Assembly (NCBI GenBank): GCA_937981955.1
Contig: CALJNA010000091.1
Coordinates: 1-50,347, forward strand
Origin: an uncultured Granulosicoccaceae bacterium
Lineage (GTDB): Bacteria > Pseudomonadota > Gammaproteobacteria > Granulosicoccales > Granulosicoccaceae
Direction: 5' to 3'
DNA length: 50,347 nucleotides
Below the pieces are notes generated by a model that worked only from the letters and a program-made list of their open reading frames with translations, did not search any database and had not been told where the DNA came from. Positions 8,470-16,593 of this stretch are shown here, in pieces (positions within the stretch are counted from its first letter, which is position 1; the number at the start of each line of letters is the position of its first letter). A program made the translations under genes and the position numbers.

Positions 8470-9357
8470 ATGCGTGCTGGCGTCATTGGCATTGGAGATA
8501 TGGGCAGTGGGCTTGCCAAAAATCTGATAAAAAACGGATTTCAAACCACTGGTATAGATCTGTTGGACAAGCGCATGGAAGCGTTTGTCGAGATGGGTGG
8601 AAAACCTGCTGGCAGTGCGGCAGAGGTCGGCCGTGAAGCCGACGTTGTTTTTATTATGGTCATGAACGGTGATGAAGTGAACGACGTAGTGTTCGGTGAA
8701 TCAGGACTCGTCTCGACGTTACGGCAAGGTGCAGCTATCGTGCTAAGCGCCACGATAAAGCCAGCCGAAGCTCAGGCACTGGGTAGTGCGTTGAAGGATA
8801 CCGGTATTCATCTTATCGACAGCCCGGTGTCCGGTGGGTTTCCCGGTGCACAGAATGGCACTCTGACCCTAATGACATCTGCCCAACAAACGGTTCTGGA
8901 TGAATTTCGGCCTGCACTGGAAGCGGTCTCAGCGAATATTCATCATGTAGGTACAGAGCCAGGAGCAGGCCAAACCGTCAAAGCGTGTTTGCAATCGTTA
9001 ATCGGCTCAATATTTTCAGCAACGTTCGAGGCTGCCGCTTTAGCTGCAAAGGCAGGAGTTAGCGGGGAAGTTCTGTATAACGTATTTTCGACATCCAGCG
9101 CAGGCAGTGTGATCACTAATACGTCTTTGGAGAATATCATTGATAGAAAATTCGAAGGTACTGGCAGTCATATTTCAACCATGCATAAAGATCTGACGAT
9201 CTCGCTGGCTTTAGCCCAGGATTTAGGTGTGCCAATGCATACCGCGGCGGCGGCCATGCAACTATTTCATGCCGGAAAAACGAAACACCCTGAAGGAGAT
9301 AACTGGGTGGTTACCAGAGTTATTGAGGATATTGTTGGTGCGGAGCTTCACCGATAG
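8470..9357 (+). CDS. Beta-hydroxyacid dehydrogenase (3-hydroxyisobutyrate / L-threonate dehydrogenase type)
   Basis: A 295-residue NAD(P)-dependent dehydrogenase. The N-terminal Rossmann motif is GIGDMGSG at residues 7-14, the substrate-binding motif is DSPVSGGFPGAQNGTL, and the catalytic Lys lies in GAGQTVKACLQSLIG. The C-terminal helical part (EAAALAAKAGVSGEVLYNVFSTSSAGS, HKDLTISLALAQDLGVPM) resembles the L-threonate dehydrogenase (LtnD) branch more than valine-pathway MmsB. No threonate kinase or isomerase is beside it, so the substrate stays open. A good Shine-Dalgarno sequence supports the start. The gene appears monocistronic and is convergent with an exported-protein gene. Confidence 0.85.
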   Translation: MRAGVIGIGDMGSGLAKNLIKNGFQTTGIDLLDKRMEAFVEMGGKPAGSAAEVGREADVVFIMVMNGDEVNDVVFGESGLVSTLRQGAAIVLSATIKPAEAQALGSALKDTGIHLIDSPVSGGFPGAQNGTLTLMTSAQQTVLDEFRPALEAVSANIHHVGTEPGAGQTVKACLQSLIGSIFSATFEAAALAAKAGVSGEVLYNVFSTSSAGSVITNTSLENIIDRKFEGTGSHISTMHKDLTISLALAQDLGVPMHTAAAAMQLFHAGKTKHPEGDNWVVTRVIEDIVGAELHR

Positions 9358-9523
9358 CTTGTAGTTGTTATATTCGAGATTAGCTATAACTGTGGTGACG
9401 TAAATTTTGAGGCAGGCTTCCGGCAATGCGTAAAAATTTCTAAGAGCACTTTGCGTAATTAAACAGCAAAGCGGGCTATTTATTCGCGCCGAAATAATTA
9501 GCTCGGCATGCCTGGTGTAACGT

Positions 9524-9570
9524 CAATCACAGAAGCTGCAAGCTTAGGCTTGTATCAGCCTCTGTGATTG
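9524..9570. terminator. Long imperfect hairpin between convergent genes
   Basis: CAATCACAGA (9524-9533) pairs perfectly with TCTGTGATTG (9561-9570). Inside, GCTG/CAGC and AGC/GCT extend the stem around a TTAG loop. The octamer GGCATGCC lies on both sides (9505-9512 and 9576-9583). No T-run is present, so this may be a bidirectional terminator or an mRNA 3' end-stabilising structure. Confidence 0.55.
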
Positions 9571-9596
9571 CTAACGGCATGCCAACTACTGCGAAA

Positions 9597-10241
9597 TCAT
9601 TTATCCATCGCATCGTCAATATCAGCCACCGGAAATGCACGCATAAACTCGACAAGTTCGTCGGAGTTCAAATCGCTGGATTCTGCTTTCAAAGATCCAC
9701 CACTTTTTAGCTGCACGGTAACAACGCCGTTGCCACCTTCATCAACAACGATTGCAGTACGTTTCTGAATACGAACTTTCTTACCACCGCCAGCCGTCGC
9801 TCCTGCGCTTTCAATGGAACCGAAGAGCTTACCCAACTCGGCCAGCGCACCCAAACCACCTGCAGCACCTGCACTGCCGGTTGTCGTCATAGAGATTGTC
9901 AGAGAATCTGAATCGCGCGTGTATTTGCGTTCAACAATCGACATACCCATGACATTCTGATTGTCAATCTCCCCTCCGGTAAATCCGTTGAGCTCATCGG
10001 GTAGCAGGGAGAGTTTGATTTCTTCTTGTAATTGCTTTAAGCCGGTCAGGCACCATGATGCTTCTTCAATTGCACCTTCCAGATCATCCTCTTCCTTGAT
10101 TAATCGAGCTGCCTCGACACAGGCAGCAGCTGCTTCATCAACCTCATTTGCTGTCACGGAACCAGAAGTTGCAATACCGGATAACAGCACGGTGCTCGCA
10201 AGCAGCTTTATGGTGGACCTACGGTTGAAAGCGTATTTCAT
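9597..10241 (-). CDS. Exported protein of unknown function
   Basis: A 214-residue protein starting at the ATG at 10241, which has AAGGA nine nt upstream. The N-terminus MKYAFNRRSTIKLLASTVL is a signal peptide; its NRRSTIK is twin-arginine-like, so Tat export is possible but Sec cannot be excluded. Cleavage is likely near residue 31 (TANEVDE). The mature part has an acidic helical segment with two Cys (ACVEAARLIKEEDDLEGAI, SWCLTGL), a Gly/Ala-rich centre, and a C-terminal beta-like segment (VRIQKRTAIVVDEGGNGVVTVQL). I recognise no family. It is transcribed divergently from the JmjC-type oxygenase gene. Confidence 0.7.
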   Translation of the reverse strand: MKYAFNRRSTIKLLASTVLLSGIATSGSVTANEVDEAAAACVEAARLIKEEDDLEGAIEEASWCLTGLKQLQEEIKLSLLPDELNGFTGGEIDNQNVMGMSIVERKYTRDSDSLTISMTTTGSAGAAGGLGALAELGKLFGSIESAGATAGGGKKVRIQKRTAIVVDEGGNGVVTVQLKSGGSLKAESSDLNSDELVEFMRAFPVADIDDAMDK

Positions 10242-10417
10242 TATGAATTCCTTAAATATTTGCTTTGTTAATATTACAACGATTGTCGCTGTTGAGGCCA
10301 GAAATGCATACATTAAGCGCTTTTTGTGTGAGCGAATTGCGCTGTGCGTGCCTGCATACCTATACAGAAGGATGATTGAGTTACAATCCAGAGAAATCGA
10401 ACAGCAAATGGTCTTTT

Positions 10418-11608
10418 ATGTTTCAACATGATTCGAGCGTAGAGCAATCCGTTGGCGGGGTGTTAGCGCCGGTCAGTCTGGAAGATTTTTTCGCAGATTA
10501 TTGGGAACAAAAACCGTTGCATATTGGCAGAGAAAGTGCCAATCCTTTTGAACATCTTATATCCATCGAAGACATCGAATTGCTGCTGTCCACGCATCAG
10601 ATCAACTTTCCAACAGTGCAACTCAGTCATGCGGGCAATGCTATTGCGCCTGAAGAATACACAGATGAAAATGGCCGTATTGTCAGTAACCGAATTATCG
10701 AACGATACTACGCAGGCAGTACCATCGTAGTTTCGTTTGCACATCGGTTGAATGCAAATTTGATGGCCCTTTGTCGAAAGATTGAAAAAAGTTTGATGAT
10801 GCGCTGTCAGACTAACGTCTACCTTTCTCCCGCTGGTAATCAAGGTTTTAACCCTCACTTTGATACCCACGATGTTTTCATACTGCAGGTGTCAGGACGA
10901 AAGACATTTAATTTTTATTCTTCCGTTACGCGCTTTCCTATCAGCGCGAACAGATTCAACCGTGACGTTCATGCCATTGGTGAGAAAACCGAAGAGATTC
11001 AACTCGGTGCTGGTGATACCTTGTATATTCCGCGCGGTTTCGTCCATGATGCTGTAGCGGATAACGAAGAGCCATCGTTGCATGTCACAGTGGGTGTTTA
11101 TCCCGTGTTGTTACACACATTGGTAGAGGAGGTCATGCAGATAGCGCAGGAATCGGATCCGCGATTGCGGCGAGCGATATCACAGCCTCTTTGGTTGCAA
11201 AATGAACACCCGACGAACACCATACGTCTGATAAAAGAAGTGATACAAGATCAATTAACTGAATCTGCATTCACCGAAGCTCTTGAGCGATTGCGAGACG
11301 AATTTGTTCTCGACACAACAATGGATTGTCAGGGTGCACTGAGTGCCTCGGCAACAACGGAGCTAATAGCAGACAGTGTGTTGATCATTAACCATGGAAG
11401 TGTATTAAACGTACATAGTGAAGGAGCTCAACTCACTTTGCATAGTTTCGGGCAAATTACTGAGTTCAAAGAGCCACTTTCTTCTGCCGTGCATTGGCTT
11501 CTGCAGCGCGATAAGGTGGTGCTCCGGGATATACCTGATCTTGAGCTTGAGCAGCAATTGGCGCTGGCCCAAAGATTACGGCTTATTGGTATTGTCGGTG
11601 TGCCATAG
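10418..11608 (+). CDS. JmjC/cupin-4 domain oxygenase (ribosomal-oxygenase-like)
   Basis: Predicted Fe(II)/2-oxoglutarate-dependent hydroxylase of about 396 residues. The N-terminal LAPVSLEDFFADYWEQKPLHI is the usual entry to the cupin-4/JmjC fold, and the metal triad is visible as His147-x-Asp149 (NPHFDTHD) and His210 (IPRGFVHDA). The C-terminal half is a winged-helix-like region, as in RoxA (YcfD) and MINA53-type ribosomal oxygenases, which hydroxylate Arg or His of ribosomal proteins. The target here is unknown. The ATG at 10418 lacks a Shine-Dalgarno sequence but gives a family-like N-terminus; an in-frame TTG at 10376 has AAGGA only 3 nt upstream. A small Tat-exported protein follows 100 bp downstream. 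Confidence 0.83.
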   Translation: MFQHDSSVEQSVGGVLAPVSLEDFFADYWEQKPLHIGRESANPFEHLISIEDIELLLSTHQINFPTVQLSHAGNAIAPEEYTDENGRIVSNRIIERYYAGSTIVVSFAHRLNANLMALCRKIEKSLMMRCQTNVYLSPAGNQGFNPHFDTHDVFILQVSGRKTFNFYSSVTRFPISANRFNRDVHAIGEKTEEIQLGAGDTLYIPRGFVHDAVADNEEPSLHVTVGVYPVLLHTLVEEVMQIAQESDPRLRRAISQPLWLQNEHPTNTIRLIKEVIQDQLTESAFTEALERLRDEFVLDTTMDCQGALSASATTELIADSVLIINHGSVLNVHSEGAQLTLHSFGQITEFKEPLSSAVHWLLQRDKVVLRDIPDLELEQQLALAQRLRLIGIVGVP

Positions 11609-11708
11609 CCCTGGAGAGAGGTCCCCTGTGCGTCTGAAATAAACCGTCATTTGACATTGCGCTGCTGTGTTGGTAGCGTTAACTAATAAACGTCGGAAAA
11701 TCAACCAG

Positions 11709-12029
11709 ATGAGTGATTTAGAGCAGGAATCAGTTGTTGTTCGCGACCGCTCCAGTCGCAGGCGGTTCATTCGGCGAGGTGCAGCGTTTGTTGCCGGTGG
11801 AGCGCTAATCAGTTCAACCCAAACCGTATATGCCGACGACTGCGATAGAAATGAAGGCATGGAGAAGAACGCCCAGGCGCCCGGCTCAGATAGTGATACC
11901 GGTGAATCTGCTGACCCGACTGGTTGTGGTAGACGGCCAAAGCCCAAGATTTCAAACTATCAGCGTTTCGATGCACCTGAGAACCAAGTCGTCAAAAACA
12001 ACGTCAAGGTGGCCAAAATCAAGAGCTGA
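11709..12029 (+). CDS. Small Tat-exported protein of unknown function
   Basis: A 106-residue protein with a clear twin-arginine signal, SRRRFIRRGAAFVAGGAL at residues 16-33, and probable cleavage after VYA at residue 42. The mature part is only about 64 residues, hydrophilic, with two Cys (DDCDRNEG and PTGCGRRPKPK), an acidic first half and a basic tail ending KNNVKVAKIKS. Tat export usually implies folding or cofactor insertion before export. It has too few Cys for a HiPIP cluster. I recognise no family. Its position after the JmjC oxygenase and before an NTF2-fold gene suggests a loose unit. An in-frame start at 11667 is less likely because it would lengthen the n-region without a ribosome binding site. 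Confidence 0.65.
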   Translation: MSDLEQESVVVRDRSSRRRFIRRGAAFVAGGALISSTQTVYADDCDRNEGMEKNAQAPGSDSDTGESADPTGCGRRPKPKISNYQRFDAPENQVVKNNVKVAKIKS

Positions 12030-12191
12030 TTCTTCAACTTTGTTGTTTTTAGTTTTGGCATCTTCAGGTTTAATGTCAGGTTCTACTTCGTTGTACACCA
12101 ATTTCGTTGCGTTATTCTTGCACAAAATCTGAGGAACAGACGTTGTGTCTGGCCTTCTTTTCCTGATTTAACCGGGTTTTCATAAACACCA

Positions 12192-12602
12192 ATGAGTACC
12201 ATCCCAAGTCCCAATGACATGCATGCCTCTTTGCTTGAAGCTGTGCAGGTCTATTTCGATGCTTTGTATTTTTGCGATACGCAGAAACTGAATTTTGTAT
12301 TTGATCAAAGCGCAAGCTTGTTTGATGCCGATGAGGGAAAACTTTTCGTTGAACCCATTGATAGTTTCAGCAAAGACGTTGGCGGGCGAGAATCACCTGC
12401 GAGCAAGAATCAGGCGCGCGAAGACGAAATATTACTAATCGACTGGTTGTCACCCATAAGCGCAACCGTAAAAGTCCGGCTGCGCGCACATGACAATGTT
12501 TTTGTTGACCACCTTGGTTTTGTAAAAACCGAGAACGGCTGGAAGATAGTTTCGAAAATTTGGCATCTGGAAAGGCTGTTGAATGAGGATTCAACAGCCT
12601 GA
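12192..12602 (+). CDS. NTF2-fold protein (putative lumazine-binding / SnoaL-like)
   Basis: A 136-residue single-domain protein. The pattern LLEAVQVYFDALYFCDTQKL, a central VKVRLRAHDNVFVDHLGFVK and a final GWKIVSKIWHLE is typical of the NTF2-like cone fold, closest to the putative lumazine-binding family (Pfam Lumazine_bd_2). Members have varied or unknown roles. It is cytoplasmic, as no signal is visible. The last codons form a perfect hairpin. It is convergent with the DMGDH-like gene, only 17 bp away. Confidence 0.7.
   Translation: MSTIPSPNDMHASLLEAVQVYFDALYFCDTQKLNFVFDQSASLFDADEGKLFVEPIDSFSKDVGGRESPASKNQAREDEILLIDWLSPISATVKVRLRAHDNVFVDHLGFVKTENGWKIVSKIWHLERLLNEDSTA
12574..12599. terminator. 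Hairpin embedded in the last codons of the NTF2-fold gene
   Basis: GGCTGTTGAAT (12574-12584) pairs perfectly with ATTCAACAGCC (12589-12599) around GAGG. The stem encodes the protein's last residues up to the codon before the stop. It is symmetric and lies in a 17-bp convergent gap, so it may end transcription from both directions. No T-run is present. Confidence 0.6.
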
Positions 12603-12619
12603 CACTCTATGTACTGATT

Positions 12620-15208
12620 TTATGATTTCGGTTTCAGGTTCTCAGGATCGTACAAAGGCTTGTATCCGATTGACTCAACCGTCACGGTGTACCGTTCACC
12701 GAAGTATTCAATAGCCAGTTGTTGCCCCTCCTTGCAATAGTCCAGGGGCAAATACCCTAGAGCAATGTTTTTGCCTATTGTTGGTCCGTAAACAATGCTG
12801 GTGGTATATGAGCGCCTGCCCAGTGAATCAATAAGCGATTCTCCTGTATCGACATCCATGATCGGGCTGGTACCGACCGGATAGCGTGCCACACCAGCCG
12901 AGTCAACATTGCTGTTCATGGTCATTGTACAAAGATAGGCTTCTTGATTATCTTTTTTGCTAAATGCCACATGTGCAGATTTACCATGGAAATCCGCGGC
13001 TTTGATTTTAGGCCGCGCAAGATCTGCCTCGTATAAGTTGTAATTGGTAAGTAAGTCTGCATTCTGCAGGCGCAAACTCTTCTCCAATCGCCGACTGTTA
13101 GCGTAAGTCTCCACACCAACTGGTGTGACACCCAGTTCGGCAAGCGCATCCCATACGGTTAGTCCATCTTCATACTTAAAATGCAACTCCCATCCTTGTT
13201 CACCAACATAGGAAATTCGAAACGCTGAAACATTTATGCCTCTTATATTAATGTTTCGAACCGCTACAAATGGAAAATTCTCGTGGCTAAGTTCATCGGG
13301 TTTTTCGACAATTTTTTCAAGTGTCGTTCGAGCGTTAGGTCCCCATAAGCCAATACAGGCAAAATCCGTGGTTCTATCCTTTATGCTGACATCGCTAAAA
13401 CCCTTGTCGTCTTTCATGCGCTCCAACCATACTTTGTCGCGCGCTCCCGAATCACCACCATCCATGACACGATAGTGATCTTCTGCAAGACGAACGATGG
13501 TTAAATCGGCACGTACGCCGCCATTTTGATCAAGAAAATGGGTGTAGATACCTTTGCCAACCGGTGTGTCACCGCCGACCTTTGCAACGCTGACATATTC
13601 CATTAACGCCTCGGCATCTTTACCCATGACATCAATAATGGCAAAGTGCGACAAGTTAATCATACCAACGTCTTCTGACATTTGAAGATGCTCTGCGTTG
13701 GAGACGCGCCAAAAGTGACGGTTGTCCCACTCAGCTTCACGTACCGGAACCTTATCGCTAAATTTTTCAAGTAAATGTTCGTTACTGGCGTAACCATGTG
13801 CGCGTTCCCAACCGGCAGCCTCCATAAAATAACCACCCAGCGCTTGCTCGCGCTCGTAGAAAGGACTGCGACGCAAACCACGACCTTTTGTATAAGGTTC
13901 GCGATTGTGTACTGCAGGGTTGTATATCTTGAACGCAGTTTCGTAACAGCGATCGTGAATATACTGTTCTTCCTGCTGGAACGGATAATAACGAGCGACA
14001 TCAATACCGCTATGATCAAGCTCGGTATACCCGTCGGTCATCCAGTCTGCGATAACTTTACCGGTGCCTGGACCATCTTTAACCCACACAGAAACTGCGT
14101 ACCAAAGTCCACGGACTTTTGCAGATTCGCCGATAGACGGTCCGCCATCTGCTGTGACCTGAAGCAATCCATTAAATGATCGTTTTTCATCGAAGCCCAG
14201 CTCACCCAAAATGGGCGTGAGTTCCATAGCACGCTCAAGCGGTTCCATGATCTGTTCCATTTCAAGATCTCGTTGTGAAGGGGAAAGCCGCGCTTCCTCT
14301 TTTTCGAGAAGGTCTCGTGGATGACACATACGTGGGTCTTTTTCTTCATAGTATCCCCACTCGATCATGCCGCCTTCAGGAGTGGTTGGATCGCCGGTGT
14401 CGCGAAGGTATGCCGAATTGCCTTGATCTCTTAGTAGCGGATAGCCGATATCTTTGCCTGTTCCTTCAAACTCTTTGTACGGGCCGAACCATAACAACGG
14501 GTGATCAACCGGCATGACTGGCAGATCTTCTCCAGCCATTTCAGCAATGAGCCGACCCCAAAGGCCTGCGCATACAACCACATGATCGGCTTCAATATAA
14601 CCGCGTGTGGTTTCTACACCAACCAGCTTGCCATTTTCAATTTTCAACCCGGTGGCAGATGTATTGGCAAACGTTCTAAGCTTGCCGGTTTTTTCACTTT
14701 GCTCTACCAGTTCACCGGCGACGACTTGTGATCGGGGCGTGACGAGTCCGGCATCCGGATCCCAGAGTGCTCCCTGTATTTGATCTTCTTCCAGAAGAGG
14801 CATTTTTTCTTTCGCTTCAGCGGCGCTGATCATATGCGCGTTGGTGCCGAACGCTTTGCCAGAGGCCACTTTGCGTTTGAGTTCCGCCATACGATCATCG
14901 TCGCCATTGCGTGCGACTTCCAGGCCACCAACTTTCGCATAGCGTCCCATCTTCTCGTAGAAGTCGATGCTGTACATGGTGGTGTAGCACGTCATGTGGT
15001 CATGGGCTGTTGCATAGCAAAAATCTGATGCATGCGCTGTGGAGCCGATGTCGGTTGGAATGGCTGATTTGTCAATGCCGACAATATCATCCCATCCACG
15101 TTCGATGAGGTGGTGCACAACAGATGCGCCGACTATACCGCCTTGCCCAATGATGACGACTTTCGCTTTGCTGGGGAAACTGGCCATGGTTGAATTCTTA
15201 CTCTTCAT
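12620..15208 (-). CDS. Dimethylglycine/sarcosine dehydrogenase-like flavoprotein with aminomethyltransferase domain
   Basis: An 862-residue enzyme with the DMGDH/SARDH architecture: an N-terminal DAO-type FAD domain with dinucleotide motif GQGGIVG at residues 21-27, a linker FAO_M-like domain, and a C-terminal GCV_T plus GCV_T_C pair (about residues 460-850) that would bind tetrahydrofolate and capture the C1 unit. STAHAS, with His59, sits where the covalent-FAD His of DMGDH lies. The enzyme probably oxidatively demethylates an N-methylated amine to formaldehyde/methylene-THF. The substrate (dimethylglycine, sarcosine or another methylated amine) is not proven. ATG 15208 and ATG 15187 are both possible; neither has a strong Shine-Dalgarno sequence. 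Its leader contains a nested inverted repeat. Confidence 0.85.
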   Translation of the reverse strand: MKSKNSTMASFPSKAKVVIIGQGGIVGASVVHHLIERGWDDIVGIDKSAIPTDIGSTAHASDFCYATAHDHMTCYTTMYSIDFYEKMGRYAKVGGLEVARNGDDDRMAELKRKVASGKAFGTNAHMISAAEAKEKMPLLEEDQIQGALWDPDAGLVTPRSQVVAGELVEQSEKTGKLRTFANTSATGLKIENGKLVGVETTRGYIEADHVVVCAGLWGRLIAEMAGEDLPVMPVDHPLLWFGPYKEFEGTGKDIGYPLLRDQGNSAYLRDTGDPTTPEGGMIEWGYYEEKDPRMCHPRDLLEKEEARLSPSQRDLEMEQIMEPLERAMELTPILGELGFDEKRSFNGLLQVTADGGPSIGESAKVRGLWYAVSVWVKDGPGTGKVIADWMTDGYTELDHSGIDVARYYPFQQEEQYIHDRCYETAFKIYNPAVHNREPYTKGRGLRRSPFYEREQALGGYFMEAAGWERAHGYASNEHLLEKFSDKVPVREAEWDNRHFWRVSNAEHLQMSEDVGMINLSHFAIIDVMGKDAEALMEYVSVAKVGGDTPVGKGIYTHFLDQNGGVRADLTIVRLAEDHYRVMDGGDSGARDKVWLERMKDDKGFSDVSIKDRTTDFACIGLWGPNARTTLEKIVEKPDELSHENFPFVAVRNINIRGINVSAFRISYVGEQGWELHFKYEDGLTVWDALAELGVTPVGVETYANSRRLEKSLRLQNADLLTNYNLYEADLARPKIKAADFHGKSAHVAFSKKDNQEAYLCTMTMNSNVDSAGVARYPVGTSPIMDVDTGESLIDSLGRRSYTTSIVYGPTIGKNIALGYLPLDYCKEGQQLAIEYFGERYTVTVESIGYKPLYDPENLKPKS

Positions 15209-15602
15209 TAATAGGGTAGAGATGTGTAAAACAAGCGCCGCAATTGCAGATTATAGAATGCTTTAATCGATATTAGCCCCACGAATCGGGCACTGAAGTC
15301 AAAATACCGGTTAAGCATCAAAAATCGCCCGACGCCGCGCCAACTATAGCGCCCTGATCGTGTTCTGGTTGTTAGATGGCAGCGCCTCTGCGGCATAATC
15401 GTTCTGCTGTGCGACGACCTGCACGACCAATCAGGTCAGGCGCGTCACATTTTCAAGCGAGCGACGCCTGAGAGCCCTGTCTTTGCAGGTCGATTGACTG
15501 AATCTTCATTACCTGATTCTCACGTTTTCGATACTACATGCGGTTACACACAACCAATTTGCCGGTGCTAGTATTAATGCATCAGCGCAAAGGAGCAATC
15601 AC
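15209..15602. other. Divergent intergenic region with nested inverted repeat
   Basis: The gap separates the DMGDH-like gene from the VanZ/LVIVD gene and carries both promoters. It contains the two-layer inverted repeat at 15415-15492, annotated separately. AAAGGAG at the right end is the ribosome binding site for the gene at 15603. No ORF with coding character was found. Confidence 0.55.
15415..15492 (-). ncRNA. Nested hairpin, candidate structured leader element
   Basis: The outer arms CGACCTGCA (15415-15423) and TGCAGGTCG (15484-15492) pair over 9 bp. Inside, CAGGCGCGTC (15437-15446) pairs with GACGCCTG (15463-15470) with a 2-base bulge. The whole is 78 nt and lies about 200 nt before the DMGDH-like start on the reverse strand, and about 110 nt before 15603 on the forward strand. 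It could be a cis-acting RNA or an operator cluster; the strand is a guess based on the longer leader. No known riboswitch core was matched. Confidence 0.35.
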
Positions 15603-16583
15603 ATGGAATTGAACCGGCAACGAATTTCCCGCATGCAGCGCTTATACCTGCTATGCGGGGTAGCTGTTTTTTGCAGCGCGCTTGCTTACTACTTTTTTTG
15701 GCGCTTTCATTTGCCTTGGCCCGGGTACCTTCTGGAAACTAACAATGAGCGCTTATTAGCCATTCATGATTTAAGTCGAGGCAGCTACCCCAGTTTTGCA
15801 TTCGCTTTGAGTTTCGGGATGATGGCCATCGCCATTTTCAGATTGCATCGGGTCAAAGCCAGTGCTGCGATCTTCACGATTTGGTCGATTGGCTTACTTC
15901 ACGAAGTAACTCTGGGTACCTACAGTAGTCTTGATGTGTTTGCCGGTTCTTGTGGTGCATTGATAGCACTCGGGCTTGCGCTTCACACCGGTCACGGCGT
16001 AATCAGTTTTGACTTGTCGAAACACAGATACAACAGAACGGAAAAATGGAAGTTCAGCGCCCTTGTCATCGCATCGGCAACAATGGCTACCGCAACATCA
16101 GCCTATGATCCTGTCAATCGAAGTGACTGCCTTGAATATGATGAGAATGATATTTGTGTGTCACAAGTTACGTACGCACGTCCGGTCTATATTACTTATA
16201 CAGAGCTACGCAATGCTGTACGAATGAGTGGACCGCGAGAGCTCGAATCGGTTAGTCGTATTTACCTGTACAACAGCATGTTGTTTATCAATGAACGCAA
16301 TAAGGGAATACACATAATTGATAACCGATTTCCAGCTACTCCTGAGCGCATTGGTTTTATTGAAATTCCGGGTAATACCGAAATAAGCATACGCGACGAC
16401 AACCTTTATGCTGATAGCTATGTCGACCTGGTCACACTGGATTTGAGCAATATTGAGAATATCACTGAAATAGCTCGGCAAGAATCCATATTCCCTTATA
16501 ACTCGCGTCAGAATATTCCTGGAAATATCAGGCTCAGCGGAACAATTGACAGTTCGATTGGCGTCATTGTCGGATATCAATAG
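15603..16583 (+). CDS. VanZ-like membrane domain fused to an LVIVD-repeat envelope domain
   Basis: A 326-residue protein. Residues 1-135 contain four membrane segments, and IWSIGLLHEVTLGTYSSLDVF carries the Glu...Ser-x-Asp pattern of VanZ-like domains. A further hydrophobic stretch, FSALVIASATMATATSA (about 151-167), looks like an internal signal peptide or fifth helix. It leads to a periplasmic part with Cys pairs (SDCLEYDENDICVS) and LVIVD-type beta-propeller blades (LFINERNKGIHIIDNRFPATP, LVTLDLSNIENITEIAR). The layout suggests a fusion of two proteins. A strong Shine-Dalgarno sequence, AAAGGAG, supports the start. It is separated by 10 bp from a lipoprotein with the same repeats, so the two are probably co-translated. 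Function is unknown. Confidence 0.7.
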   Translation: MELNRQRISRMQRLYLLCGVAVFCSALAYYFFWRFHLPWPGYLLETNNERLLAIHDLSRGSYPSFAFALSFGMMAIAIFRLHRVKASAAIFTIWSIGLLHEVTLGTYSSLDVFAGSCGALIALGLALHTGHGVISFDLSKHRYNRTEKWKFSALVIASATMATATSAYDPVNRSDCLEYDENDICVSQVTYARPVYITYTELRNAVRMSGPRELESVSRIYLYNSMLFINERNKGIHIIDNRFPATPERIGFIEIPGNTEISIRDDNLYADSYVDLVTLDLSNIENITEIARQESIFPYNSRQNIPGNIRLSGTIDSSIGVIVGYQ

Positions 16584-16593
16584 AGGCAATATC

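Noticed and set aside
9505..9583. GGCATGCC at both sides of the hairpin as a mobile-element terminal repeat
   Set aside because: Only 8 bp, self-palindromic, no transposase between them, and better explained as part of the convergent-terminator structure.
11709..12029. High-potential iron-sulfur protein
   Set aside because: Tat signal and size fit, but only two Cys are present instead of the four needed for the cluster.
15415..15492. Glycine riboswitch, suggested by CUCUCAGGC in the reverse-strand leader
   Set aside because: The remaining conserved core of the aptamer was not found, so only a structured element is claimed.
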